Source of the DNA: Anaerolineales bacterium
Lineage (GTDB): Bacteria; Chloroflexota; Anaerolineae; 4572-78; NAK82
DNA: 7,357 nucleotides
Assembly: GCA_024643945.1 (NCBI GenBank)
Contig: JAHELX010000307.1
Coordinates: forward strand, 1-7,357
Direction of reading: 5' to 3'
Shown here: piece by piece, positions 1 through 6,337 of the stretch
Layout: every line of letters begins with the position of its first letter
How positions within the stretch are numbered: position 1 is the stretch's first letter
Notes under the pieces: model-generated
The model's input: the letters and a program-made list of their open reading frames with translations, nothing else
Told to the model about the DNA's origin: nothing
Databases searched by the model: none
Made by a program: the position numbers and the translations under genes

Positions 1-2
1 AC

Positions 3-323
3 GAGAACGCTTATCCCTTGGGCTGGAAACTCCACAAATGGTTCGGTGCCGATACGATGGAGGAGGTGATGGAGCTTGGGCAGATCCTCTACCGGGCGAT
101 CGGGGTCGAAATCCAGGGTGATACCCAGGGCGATGTGACTGTGAAACGCTGTTACTTCAGCCAGTTCTATTCCGGCCCGGTATGCGACCTGATCTCCGCC
201 CTGGACGACGGAGTCTTCTCGGGTCTATCGGGAGGCGGCAGGCTGGCGTTCTCGGAGCGGCTTACGGAGGGCAGGGAGTGCTGCAGGGCGAAATTACAGT
301 TAAGGAAGGATGGGAATAGATGA
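3..323 (+). CDS. 3' end of a small Cys-containing protein, possibly ATC-hydrolase/V4R-like (5' partial)
   Basis: The frame is open from base 3 to the TGA at 321-323, so the true start lies upstream of the window. The TTG at 18 is only the first possible start inside it. About 106 residues are visible. Counting the codon at base 3 as residue 1, there are cysteines at 50, 61, 93 and 94, acidic residues at 68-69, and a closing segment reading RLTEGRECCRAKL. The order C...C...D...F...G...C resembles the end of the L-2-amino-thiazoline-4-carboxylic acid hydrolase-like and V4R families, which finish with a Gly-acidic-x-Cys turn. This is a pattern resemblance from memory, not a firm assignment. No membrane segment is seen. 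The stop overlaps the next gene's start as ATGA, so the two are probably translationally coupled and may work together, perhaps with this protein as a ligand-binding or accessory partner of the oxidoreductase. Confidence 0.7.
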   Translation, partial: ENAYPLGWKLHKWFGADTMEEVMELGQILYRAIGVEIQGDTQGDVTVKRCYFSQFYSGPVCDLISALDDGVFSGLSGGGRLAFSERLTEGRECCRAKLQLRKDGNR

Positions 324-1600
324 AAAAAGCCATCGTGGTCGGCAGTGGGGCTGGCGGTGCGACCGCGGCGAAGGAGCTCCAGGGTCATTATGAGGTGACG
401 GTGCTGGAAGCTGGCAAAGAATTCAAGCCTTTTGGAATGGAATTGGAAGGGCTGGAAAAGCTGAGGCAGTTCGGCCTGTTCTTCGACGAACGCGAGATCC
501 AGTTCGTCATCCCGGCGTTCAAGATCCGGCGGGCGACCGACGAGATGATCCTGGTGAACGGCATCGGGCTGGGAGGGACGACCACCATCTGCACCGGGAA
601 CGCCCTGCGCATGGATCGGGATCTGAAGGCCCTGGGGATCGACTTAGACGCTGAGTTCGAAGAAGTCTTCCGCGAGGTCCCGGTGACCACCGCGCACCAG
701 AAGAAATGGCACAAGGTCACCCGGCGGCTGTTCGCGATCTTCCAGGAGCTGGGCCTGGAGCCGCAGCCGATGCCCAAGATGGGGGAGTACGAGCGCTGCC
801 TGCACTGCGGTCGCTGCCAGTTGGGCTGCCCCAACGGGGTCAAGTGGGACAGCCGGCGGTTCCTGAAGGTTGCCCAGGAGAAAGGGGCGCAGGTGATCAC
901 CGACTGTCATGTGGAGAGCGTGGTGATCGAGGGCGGGCACGCGACCGGCGTGCGGGCGAAAAATGGCTGGACTCACCATTTCTTCACGGCCGACCTGGTG
1001 GTGCTGGCTGCCGGGGGGCTGGGGACCCCGGTCATCCTGGATAATTCGGGTATCCCCTGTGAGCCACGCCTGTTCGTCGACCCGGTCCTTTGTGTGGCGG
1101 CCAGGTCGCCCAAAAGCATGCAGCACAAAGATATCACCATGCCGTTCGTTTCCATCCAGGAACACATCATCCTGTCCCCTTACTTCGATCACCTGAGTTT
1201 CCTTTTCAATCAGGATTGGCGGCTGCACGCCGGCGATATCGTATCGATCATGATCAAGCTGGCGGATGATGGACTCGGAAGCATTTCGAGCCAGGGGGTG
1301 GATAAGACCCTCACGGACCAAGACCGGCGCAGGTTGGACGAGGGCGTGGTGATCTGCAAGGAGATCCTGCGCCGTTTCGGCGCCTGCGATGAAGATATGT
1401 TCCTGGGGACCGTGATCGCCGGCCATCCGGGAGGGATGCTGCCGCTCACCGAAAAGGAGGCCTCGAGCTTCCATTCTGACCGGCTCCCCGAAAACCTCTA
1501 TGTGGCCGATGCCAGCCTGCTGCCCAAATCCTTAGGCAACCCGCCCATTCTGACGATCATGGCCATGGCCAAGCGGATCAGCAAAATCTGCCAGAGCTGA
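320..1600 (+). CDS. GMC-family FAD-dependent oxidoreductase with a ferredoxin-like Cys motif
   Basis: 426 residues, cytosolic by appearance, without signal peptide. Residues 4-20 form a Rossmann dinucleotide-binding loop (VVGSGAGGATAAKEL), with the acidic end of the second strand at VLEAG. Residues 81-95 (GIGLGGTTTICTGN) match the GMC FAD signature. Cysteines 160, 163, 166 and 170 (CLHCGRCQLGCPNG) form a CxxCxxCxxxCP motif, as in Fe-S type GMC and long-chain alcohol oxidase relatives. The C-terminal GMC domain keeps His369 (AGHPGG) and Asn407 (LGNPPILTIM), the expected catalytic pair. At 426 residues it is shorter than typical 500-600 residue GMC enzymes, so the substrate domain is reduced. 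Known members oxidise alcohols or sugars with FAD. The substrate here cannot be read from sequence. The start overlaps the previous stop by four bases, and AAGGAAGG lies about ten bases upstream of the ATG. Confidence 0.93.
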   Translation: MKKAIVVGSGAGGATAAKELQGHYEVTVLEAGKEFKPFGMELEGLEKLRQFGLFFDEREIQFVIPAFKIRRATDEMILVNGIGLGGTTTICTGNALRMDRDLKALGIDLDAEFEEVFREVPVTTAHQKKWHKVTRRLFAIFQELGLEPQPMPKMGEYERCLHCGRCQLGCPNGVKWDSRRFLKVAQEKGAQVITDCHVESVVIEGGHATGVRAKNGWTHHFFTADLVVLAAGGLGTPVILDNSGIPCEPRLFVDPVLCVAARSPKSMQHKDITMPFVSIQEHIILSPYFDHLSFLFNQDWRLHAGDIVSIMIKLADDGLGSISSQGVDKTLTDQDRRRLDEGVVICKEILRRFGACDEDMFLGTVIAGHPGGMLPLTEKEASSFHSDRLPENLYVADASLLPKSLGNPPILTIMAMAKRISKICQS

Positions 1601-1610
1601 GGAGGCCAAG

Positions 1611-1682
1611 ATGAAAGACTGGCGCAAAGTAACAGCGAACTATCGTTCCCCCGACCGTACCGACTATCCCGAAGGAGGTTGA
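1611..1682 (+). CDS. 23-residue mini-ORF between two strong Shine-Dalgarno sites
   Basis: An ATG at 1611 follows GGAGG (1601-1605) at the ideal five-base spacing, ten bases after the oxidoreductase stop. The frame runs 23 codons, beginning MKDWRKVTANYR and ending DYPEGG, to a TGA at 1680-1682. The final codons are themselves the ribosome-binding site of the next gene, whose ATG follows one base after the stop. The peptide is hydrophilic and I recognise no family. It could be a small translated protein, a leader peptide whose translation opens or blocks the hydrolase's ribosome-binding site, or the surviving start of a deleted gene. Spacing and signals support translation; function is unknown. 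Confidence 0.35.
   Translation: MKDWRKVTANYRSPDRTDYPEGG
1672..1679 (+). promoter_or_regulatory. Strong Shine-Dalgarno site for the CocE-type hydrolase
   Basis: AAGGAGGT is a near-perfect anti-16S match, with its GGAGG core five bases before the ATG at 1684. It fixes that ATG as the start in preference to the in-frame ATGs at 1708 and 1720. It lies inside the last codons of the mini-ORF, so ribosomes on that ORF would cover it. Confidence 0.7.
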
Positions 1683-1683
1683 A

Positions 1684-3660
1684 ATGAAAGCACACCTGAA
1701 GGAAATCATGGAGATTGAAATGAGGACCAAGGTTTTGAAAGTAACTATACCTTTGCTTGCAGCCATGCTGTTGCTCGTCGTAGTGATCTTCATCGGCCAG
1801 AGGAAGACTCACAACACCATGATTTCAGAATTCGGCAAATACCAGGGCTATGCAGAGCCCGTTTATGACGGCACTCAGCGTACTTCGGATTACCTTACGT
1901 TGTCCGACGGGACGCGTCTGGCCTATGACGTGATCATCCCGACCAAAAAAGGTGTTCCCGCAAGCCAGGCGCTACCGGTGCTTTTCAAATATACCCCCTA
2001 TGGACGCACCTGGACGATCTTTGATAAAAACAACAAGTTGATTGTTGGTGACTTCGTAGATTGGCCTACCCAGATCATGCTCCGCATTCGTTACCTGCTG
2101 GCCGGCGATCGCGGCCGCCTCCTGGACCCGCTCTTTCGGGACCGCTGGTTAGGTGATGTGGTAAAACACGGTTATATCATCGTTTCGGTCGACCGACCCG
2201 GCACGGGGGCATCGTTCAGATCGCCTACGCCGGGCAGCATGGAGACAGCGGCCAGTTTCCAGGACGAGATCATCGACTGGATCGCCTCCCAGCCCTGGTC
2301 AGATGGAAACGTCGGCATGTACGGCGACTCCCAGCAGGCTATGGTTCAGTTTGCAGCCGCTGCCGCGGGCAACTCGCACCTCAAAGCCATCCTGCCTGCC
2401 GCCAGTGATATAGAACTCTATGAGGCGGTTGAATATCCGGGCGGTGTGTTCAATACGGCTTTCGCCTCCCTCTATGGTGAACTTGTTCCCCTACTGGATG
2501 ACCTGGCTACGCCCGTCGATAGCGATCCGGACGGCGTGCTACTGGCCGAGGCGATGCAAGAACGCAATAGTGAAACGGGTCTGTCGAACGCATCTGAGAT
2601 GGCCAAGCTTTACCCATTCCGCGACAGCACGAGCGCGGATGGGATAAATTACTGGCAGATAATGGATCTTTATCCCTTTATCGAGCGCATCAACCAATCG
2701 AGCACAGCAGTATATATGACTGTGGGCTGGTACGACGTCTTTACAGCGGACACGTTCTATTGGTATAACAACCTCAATGTGCCCAAGCGGCTGACCATCC
2801 GTCCTACGGATCACAGTGCGGTAAGCGCAAACCAGTATGACCTGGATTACGGGATCGAAGCGCTGCGCTGGTTCGACTACTGGCTCAAAGGCATCGATAA
2901 CGGCATCATGGACGAGGCACCCATCCACTACTATGTCCAGGACGAGCCGAAGAAAGGCACATGGCAGTCATCTGACCAGTGGCCGTTGGAGACCCAGGAA
3001 CCGACCCCTTACTATCTCGGCCCGGGCAAGAGTGGGACCATCGCGTCGGTCAACGATGGTGGACTGGGCAAGGCGCCTCCGGTTATCACCTCCAGCTCGG
3101 ATGCCTACACGGTGGATTACTCGGCGACGACCGGCACCAAGTCCCGTTGGGGAGCCATCGAGGAGGCGCATAGCTATCCTGACCTGCGCACGCACGACGC
3201 CAAAGCATTAACTTACACCACGCCGCCACTGGAATCCGGCGTGCAGGTCACCGGGCATCCAGTGATGCACCTATGGCTCATCACGGATGCGCCGGACCTG
3301 GATGTCTTTGTCTACCTGGAAGAAGTGGATAACCAGGGTAAGTCCATCTACGTCACTGAAGGAGACCTGCGGGCGTCGCACCGCAAGCTGAGCCAGGCGC
3401 CGTTCAATAATCTAGGGCTTCCATACCATTCCCATTACCAGAGTGACCAGGAACCTGTCCCGGCCGGGAACCCGATTGAGCTGGTCTTCTCCCTGCTGCC
3501 CACTTCGTACCAGTTCCATTCAGGCAGCCGCATCCGCATCACGATCGCCTTTGCCGACGCCGGAAACTTTGATACACCCATCCTCACACCCGCGCCGACG
3601 CTGCAGCTGCTACGGGATACCGGCCATCCATCGTTAGTTGAGCTGCCTATCGTTCAGTGA
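1684..3660 (+). CDS. CocE/NonD-type (S15) alpha/beta-hydrolase, N-terminally membrane-anchored
   Basis: 658 residues. Residues about 18-38 (PLLAAMLLLVVVIFIG) are a hydrophobic signal anchor after a charged N-terminus, with no lipobox cysteine, so the enzyme probably acts outside the membrane. The S15/CocE alpha/beta-hydrolase domain follows: the substrate-facing segment SDGTRLAYDVIIP near 77-89, nucleophile Ser216 in GMYGDSQQAM, acid Asp351 in the classic GWYDVF, and His377 in PTDHS. A segment reading RWFDYWLKGID (about 396-406) leads into the PepX_C beta-sandwich domain, from roughly 410 to 655, with typical GDLRASHR and SGSRIRITIAFAD motifs. Relatives include cocaine esterase, glutaryl-7-ACA acylase and X-Pro dipeptidyl peptidases, which hydrolyse ester or amide bonds. 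The substrate here is unknown. The nucleophile lacks the usual GxSYxG, having GDSQQ instead. It sits one base after the mini-ORF and 42 bases before the CPBP gene. Confidence 0.92.
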   Translation: MKAHLKEIMEIEMRTKVLKVTIPLLAAMLLLVVVIFIGQRKTHNTMISEFGKYQGYAEPVYDGTQRTSDYLTLSDGTRLAYDVIIPTKKGVPASQALPVLFKYTPYGRTWTIFDKNNKLIVGDFVDWPTQIMLRIRYLLAGDRGRLLDPLFRDRWLGDVVKHGYIIVSVDRPGTGASFRSPTPGSMETAASFQDEIIDWIASQPWSDGNVGMYGDSQQAMVQFAAAAAGNSHLKAILPAASDIELYEAVEYPGGVFNTAFASLYGELVPLLDDLATPVDSDPDGVLLAEAMQERNSETGLSNASEMAKLYPFRDSTSADGINYWQIMDLYPFIERINQSSTAVYMTVGWYDVFTADTFYWYNNLNVPKRLTIRPTDHSAVSANQYDLDYGIEALRWFDYWLKGIDNGIMDEAPIHYYVQDEPKKGTWQSSDQWPLETQEPTPYYLGPGKSGTIASVNDGGLGKAPPVITSSSDAYTVDYSATTGTKSRWGAIEEAHSYPDLRTHDAKALTYTTPPLESGVQVTGHPVMHLWLITDAPDLDVFVYLEEVDNQGKSIYVTEGDLRASHRKLSQAPFNNLGLPYHSHYQSDQEPVPAGNPIELVFSLLPTSYQFHSGSRIRITIAFADAGNFDTPILTPAPTLQLLRDTGHPSLVELPIVQ

Positions 3661-3702
3661 AAGTAATGAACCATTTCATAGCTAAAGAATTGGAGGATTG
3701 TC

Positions 3703-4554
3703 ATGCATGCAAGTACCGTTTACAAACCTCTCCGCTCTCCGAGAGGAACTATGATACCAACGAAAACACTCGTCCCTTTCCTGGCACTTTCCTTTGGCTT
3801 GACCTGGGGTATCGCTGCGCTGCTCATCGCGTTCTACGACCAGATCGTCGCTGTCGTTGGCGAGATGAGCATGACCAACCCGCTTTTCATCCTTGCTGTG
3901 TATTCCCCTGGCTTTGTTGGCGTGTTCCTGGTTTGGCGCCATTACGGACTTGGCGGTTTGGGCAGCTTCTTTCGACGCCTGACGCTATGGCGCGCCCCCC
4001 TTCTTTGGTGGCTGTTCCTCATCCTGGGCATTCCCGTGCTTTTCTATGCGGGTGCCGCCATAAAGGGTTCCATTAGCGACCCATTTCCCTTCTCCCCCTG
4101 GTATCAGGTGCTTCCGGCAATGGCGGTCGCCTTGTTCATCGGCCCCATCGAGGAGTTCGGCTGGCGGGGACTCGCCCTGCCTCTGCTGCAGCGCAGATTC
4201 GCTCCGTTTTGGGCAGGCTTGATCCTCGGCGTCATCTGGGGTGCCTGGCACATCCCCGCTTTCCTTCTCAGCGGGACGCCCCAGAGCGCCTGGTCCTTTG
4301 GGCCCTACTTCATCGGTGTCGTGGCCATCTCCGTCATACTGACGCCCATGTTCAACGCTGCTCGGGGCAGCCTTCTATTCGCTGTCTTGTATCACTTCCA
4401 GATGATGAACCCCGCTTGGCCCGATGCCCAACCCTGGGACAACCTGATGTTCGCCATTGCTGCCGTAATCATCGTCTTGCTGAACCGCCACAAGATGTTC
4501 CAACGCGACGACAGGGTGACCGACGTGCTCAAGCCAGAGGATAGACCTTTCTGA
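3703..4554 (+). CDS. CPBP-family intramembrane glutamic endopeptidase (CAAX protease-like)
   Basis: 283 residues, strongly hydrophobic, with about seven membrane segments (for example near 22-44, 60-77, 95-118, 163-185, 198-216 and 243-260). The family's signature residues are present: Glu150-Glu151 and Arg155 in EEFGWRG (motif EExxxR), His183 in WGAWH (the FxxxH-like motif), and His231 and Asn236 in LYHFQMMN. These place the active site in the membrane. Family members include CAAX prenyl proteases and bacterial proteins tied to bacteriocin self-immunity or membrane protein processing; the substrate here is unknown. The chosen ATG has GGAGG (3692-3696) six bases upstream. An internal ATG at 3751, after GAGAGG, would remove 16 hydrophilic residues and remains possible. 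It follows the hydrolase by 42 bases and is probably co-transcribed. Confidence 0.9.
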   Translation: MHASTVYKPLRSPRGTMIPTKTLVPFLALSFGLTWGIAALLIAFYDQIVAVVGEMSMTNPLFILAVYSPGFVGVFLVWRHYGLGGLGSFFRRLTLWRAPLLWWLFLILGIPVLFYAGAAIKGSISDPFPFSPWYQVLPAMAVALFIGPIEEFGWRGLALPLLQRRFAPFWAGLILGVIWGAWHIPAFLLSGTPQSAWSFGPYFIGVVAISVILTPMFNAARGSLLFAVLYHFQMMNPAWPDAQPWDNLMFAIAAVIIVLLNRHKMFQRDDRVTDVLKPEDRPF

Positions 4555-4611
4555 TGTGGAGTGAACGGGAGACAGCGACACTGGCTTCGCTCCCGGGAGC
4601 ACAGGGTGCCA

Positions 4612-4986
4612 ATGACTGAAACAATCCGAATCCTCATCGTAGACGATCAACCGCGCGCTCGCAAGAGCTTGAAGGCATTGCTGACCACCTGGTCCCGGGT
4701 AGGCGAAATGCACGAGGCAAGCAACGGCCGGGAGGCGGTGCAGTTGGCAGGCGAGCTCCAGCCCGATGTGGTACTGATGGACGTGCGCATGCCCGAGATC
4801 GATGGCCTGACGGCCACTGTGCAGATCAAGGCACTCTGGCCCCAGGTCAAGGTCATCTTGCTGTCCATGTACCCCGAATATCAAGGCGAGGCTCTGGCCG
4901 CCGGGGCCGATGCCTTTGTCGGCAAGGGCGATGCTCCCCGTGAGTTGTTGGACCTTCTGTCAGCGGTCGTGCGGAAAGGAGCCTGA
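4612..4986 (+). CDS. Single-domain response regulator (NarL-type receiver, no output domain)
   Basis: 124 residues forming one CheY-like receiver. The acidic pair Asp11-Asp12 follows RILIV, the phospho-acceptor is Asp57 in LMDVRMPEIDG, and the conserved hydroxyl and lysine are Ser85 (LLSMYP) and Lys105 (FVGKGD). The sequence style is that of NarL/LuxR-family receivers, but the frame stops right after the last receiver helix with no HTH. It may therefore act by protein-protein contact, or may once have been longer. I chose the ATG at 4612 because AGGG (4603-4606) lies five bases upstream and the fold starts at once. The frame also allows a GTG at 4561, adding 17 residues without domain sense. 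No histidine kinase is visible in the window. It is 57 bases downstream of the CPBP gene, probably the last complete gene of the plus-strand run. Confidence 0.87.
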   Translation: MTETIRILIVDDQPRARKSLKALLTTWSRVGEMHEASNGREAVQLAGELQPDVVLMDVRMPEIDGLTATVQIKALWPQVKVILLSMYPEYQGEALAAGADAFVGKGDAPRELLDLLSAVVRKGA

Positions 4987-4987
4987 G

Positions 4988-5080
4988 ATGTTCGACTGGG
5001 GATGTGAATTCATAGTGTCAATGCACCCGTTTGGAAAGGCTAGTGACGCCCAGGGGGTGGGGCAGCCTGGGAACTCGTAG
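4988..5080 (+). CDS. 30-residue ORF after the receiver, possible 5' remnant of a lost gene
   Basis: AGGAG (4978-4982), inside the last receiver codons, lies five bases before an ATG at 4988, one base after the receiver's stop codon. This is the usual layout of a coupled downstream gene. The frame (starting MFDWGCEFIVSMHPF) closes at a TAG after 30 residues and matches no family I know. It may be the leftover start of a deleted partner such as a kinase or output protein, or a chance ORF. Confidence 0.25.
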   Translation: MFDWGCEFIVSMHPFGKASDAQGVGQPGNS

Positions 5081-5096
5081 GCATGTTCGGAGAAGG

Positions 5097-5147
5097 CCGG
5101 GGGATTGAGAGTCGGCCCGGACGTTATCGGGCCAGCACTCGGGCTGG
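5097..5147. other. GC-rich hairpin cluster between convergent genes
   Basis: Three overlapping stems are visible: CCGGG/CCCGG (5097-5101 with 5116-5120), GGCCCG/CGGGCC (5114-5119 with 5128-5133, 8-base loop) and CCAGC/GCTGG (5132-5136 with 5143-5147). The first two exclude each other. They lie between the end of the plus-strand run and the 3' end of hepT, where a terminator would be expected. No T-tract follows on either strand, so a classic intrinsic terminator is not supported. Confidence 0.3.
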
Positions 5148-5156
5148 AGATAAGCA

Positions 5157-5510
5157 CTACTTGTTTGAGATGTCGGCGAGCATCCGCGCCACAGCAGCGC
5201 GCAACGGGGGAATATCTTCTGTCAGAGTGCGCCACACTACCTTCAGATCCACCCCAAAGTAGTCGTGGATGAGTTTGCTCCGCATCCCGACCATATCTTC
5301 CCAGGGCACGTCAGGGTATTGCGCTCTAAGCGGCCCAGGTATGTGTCGGGCAGCCTCGCCGATAACTTCTAACGCCCGGATTACCGCCAGCGTCTTTTCT
5401 TCATTGCTTTGGAAAGCCCGGAAGTCGATGCCTACCACAAAACGTTCGGCCTTATCGGCATACTCCAGAATATCTCGTAGAGAATCTGTGTAGTCGCGTC
5501 GAGCGCTCAT
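5157..5510 (-). CDS. hepT: HepT-like HEPN-domain toxin (DUF86)
   Basis: 117 residues, mostly helical, the usual size for DUF86/HepT proteins. The catalytic RX4HXY motif is intact: Arg77, His82 and Tyr84 in RSKLIHDYF. Upstream helices carry EVIGEAARHIP, typical of the family. Characterised HepT toxins are ribonucleases that dimerise through the HEPN fold; the cognate MntA silences them by adding AMP units to the tyrosine of this motif. The start overlaps the last codon of mntA (ATGA, 5507-5510), so the toxin is probably made only by coupled translation after its antitoxin. The catalytic residues are all present, so the pair looks functional. The gene converges on the receiver gene, with about 170 bases between them. 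Confidence 0.92.
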   Translation of the reverse strand: MSARRDYTDSLRDILEYADKAERFVVGIDFRAFQSNEEKTLAVIRALEVIGEAARHIPGPLRAQYPDVPWEDMVGMRSKLIHDYFGVDLKVVWRTLTEDIPPLRAAVARMLADISNK

Positions 5511-5860
5511 ACTGCCACAACTTCTTCCAGGATGTAGCGCCCGATGGCCGGCTTTAGCGCCGTTTTCATGACCAGGTCTACCGGAACCCCCAGTTGTTGG
5601 CTGAGGTGACGCTCCAGGCGCACGAACTCGAAGAGTGTAGGGACGCGGTCAAACTCGACCAGAATATCCAGGTCGCTTCCGCGCTCTTGCTCGCCGCGCA
5701 CGTAGGATCCGAAAACCCCCAGGGAACGCACCCCGTAGTGCTGACGCAACTCAGGCAACTCATCGCGCAGTGCTTGCACAATCTCCTCCAAAGCAGGCTG
5801 TTTGTAGGGAGATCGTGCCGGAGTTGGCTTCGGCTCCATCTTTGTCTCATCAACGGCCAT
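5507..5860 (-). CDS. mntA: MntA-like minimal nucleotidyltransferase antitoxin
   Basis: 117 residues. The nucleotidyltransferase signature GSX10DXD is exact: Gly51-Ser52, then ten residues, then Asp63 and Asp65 (GSDLDILVEF). A third acidic residue, Asp95, lies in VPVDLVMKTALKP, as expected for the metal site. Characterised MntA proteins transfer AMP from ATP onto HepT and so neutralise it (type VII toxin-antitoxin). About 20 polar residues precede the domain. The ATG at 5860 has GAGGA about eight bases upstream on the minus strand. An internal ATG at 5839 is a possible shorter start. It is the first gene of a two-gene operon and overlaps hepT by four bases. The promoter is about 50 bases upstream. 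Confidence 0.92.
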   Translation of the reverse strand: MAVDETKMEPKPTPARSPYKQPALEEIVQALRDELPELRQHYGVRSLGVFGSYVRGEQERGSDLDILVEFDRVPTLFEFVRLERHLSQQLGVPVDLVMKTALKPAIGRYILEEVVAV

Positions 5861-5910
5861 AGTCGCTTCCTCATTAGCGCTTGATTCTACTACACAATTG
5901 CTGGGGTTTG

Positions 5911-5939
5911 ATTAATCCCATCATCTGTACTGATGTCAA
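5911..5939 (-). promoter_or_regulatory. Sigma70-type promoter for mntA-hepT
   Basis: On the minus strand TTGACA (5939-5934) is followed after 17 bases by ATTAAT (5916-5911). The -35 box is perfect and the -10 matches four of six positions. Transcription would start near 5904, leaving a leader of roughly 45 bases before the mntA ATG. The promoter ends just short of the inverted-repeat element. Confidence 0.5.
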
Positions 5940-5951
5940 TGCCGTCACTTC

Positions 5952-6103
5952 TAATACTACAACCGTACTTGCTTAGCCGAAGTACCCTGAATCTGTCGAA
6001 GGGTGCGGATTGCGCAGCGCCGTCACATCCTTCGAGAAGCTCAGGATGACTGTCCAACTTGTGCAAAGTTACTCGCCGTAAGTGAAATACAGTTGTAGTA
6101 CTA
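5952..6103. repeat. Nested inverted-repeat element, MITE-like or REP-like
   Basis: Outer arms at 5952-5984 and 6070-6103 are imperfect inverted repeats; the shared core is TACTACAACyGTAyTT followed by CTTA and an AGTA end. Inside them a second pair, 5986-6005 and 6026-6045, matches at 15 of 20 positions (CCTGA, five variable bases, TCGAAGG, one variable base, TG), with a 20-base loop. The inner right half, reading CTTCGAGAAGCTCAGGATGA, resembles a palindromic motif that is scattered through many environmental bacterial genomes (from memory). The element carries no gene and no clear target duplication. It separates the two divergent toxin-antitoxin promoters. Confidence 0.6.
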
Positions 6104-6154
6104 ACTGGCACAAGCAGATTATACTATCTTTCGTCCAATAGCGGTAATGGGCCA

Positions 6155-6292
6155 TCAAGCCGATTTCGCGTTGTTCACGCCGAGACACGACTCGACATAG
6201 TGCCTGTCATCGCCCTCTTTGGACAGGCCGTGGTAGTCGAGCCCCAAGACGTACAGCACCCAGGACCCTATACTGACTAAGATTTGAGTCAT
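6155..6292 (-). CDS. 45-residue ORF of unknown function, possible gene remnant
   Basis: An ATG at 6292 (minus strand) opens 45 codons to a TGA at 6155. AAAGG lies three bases upstream, closer than ideal. The product begins MTQILVSIGSWVLYVLGLDY, which is mildly hydrophobic, and continues with a polar half containing SKEGDDRHYVES. I recognise no family. The frame uses ordinary codons and could be the start or a remnant of a decayed gene, but it is short enough to arise by chance. It is divergent from abrB, and its start lies only a few bases from the abrB -35 box. The rest of the 6104-6298 stretch shows only a weak GCCTGTC/GACAGGC stem (6202-6228). Confidence 0.25.
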   Translation of the reverse strand: MTQILVSIGSWVLYVLGLDYHGLSKEGDDRHYVESCLGVNNAKSA

Positions 6293-6298
6293 TGACCT

Positions 6299-6327
6299 TT
6301 GACAAATAACCCTCGGTGGCTTACAAT
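6299..6327 (+). promoter_or_regulatory. Near-consensus sigma70 promoter for the AbrB/PIN module
   Basis: TTGACA (6299-6304), a 17-base spacer, then TACAAT (6322-6327): eleven of twelve consensus bases at the best spacing. Transcription should start near 6334, about 30-37 bases before the antitoxin start. This is the best promoter in the window. Confidence 0.75.
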
Positions 6328-6337
6328 GATTCCAGAA

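Noticed and set aside
644..1474. 276-residue minus-strand open frame
   Set aside because: Lies wholly opposite the GMC gene, which carries all family motifs; its product is rich in His, Pro and Arg with no family features. It is an antisense shadow.
3666..3679. ATGAA/TTCAT hairpin after the hydrolase stop
   Set aside because: Only five AT-rich pairs and no T-tract, so it is not a credible terminator.
3657..4076. Plus-strand 139-residue frame overlapping the CPBP gene
   Set aside because: Cys/Arg/Trp-rich product without motifs. The overlapping frame has the CPBP catalytic residues and the GGAGG site.
4375..4884. 169-residue minus-strand frame
   Set aside because: Antisense to the CPBP end and the receiver, both with clear catalytic motifs on the plus strand.
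5890..6111. 73-residue minus-strand frame
   Set aside because: It is mostly a translation of the nested inverted-repeat element, has no family resemblance, and runs through the mntA promoter.
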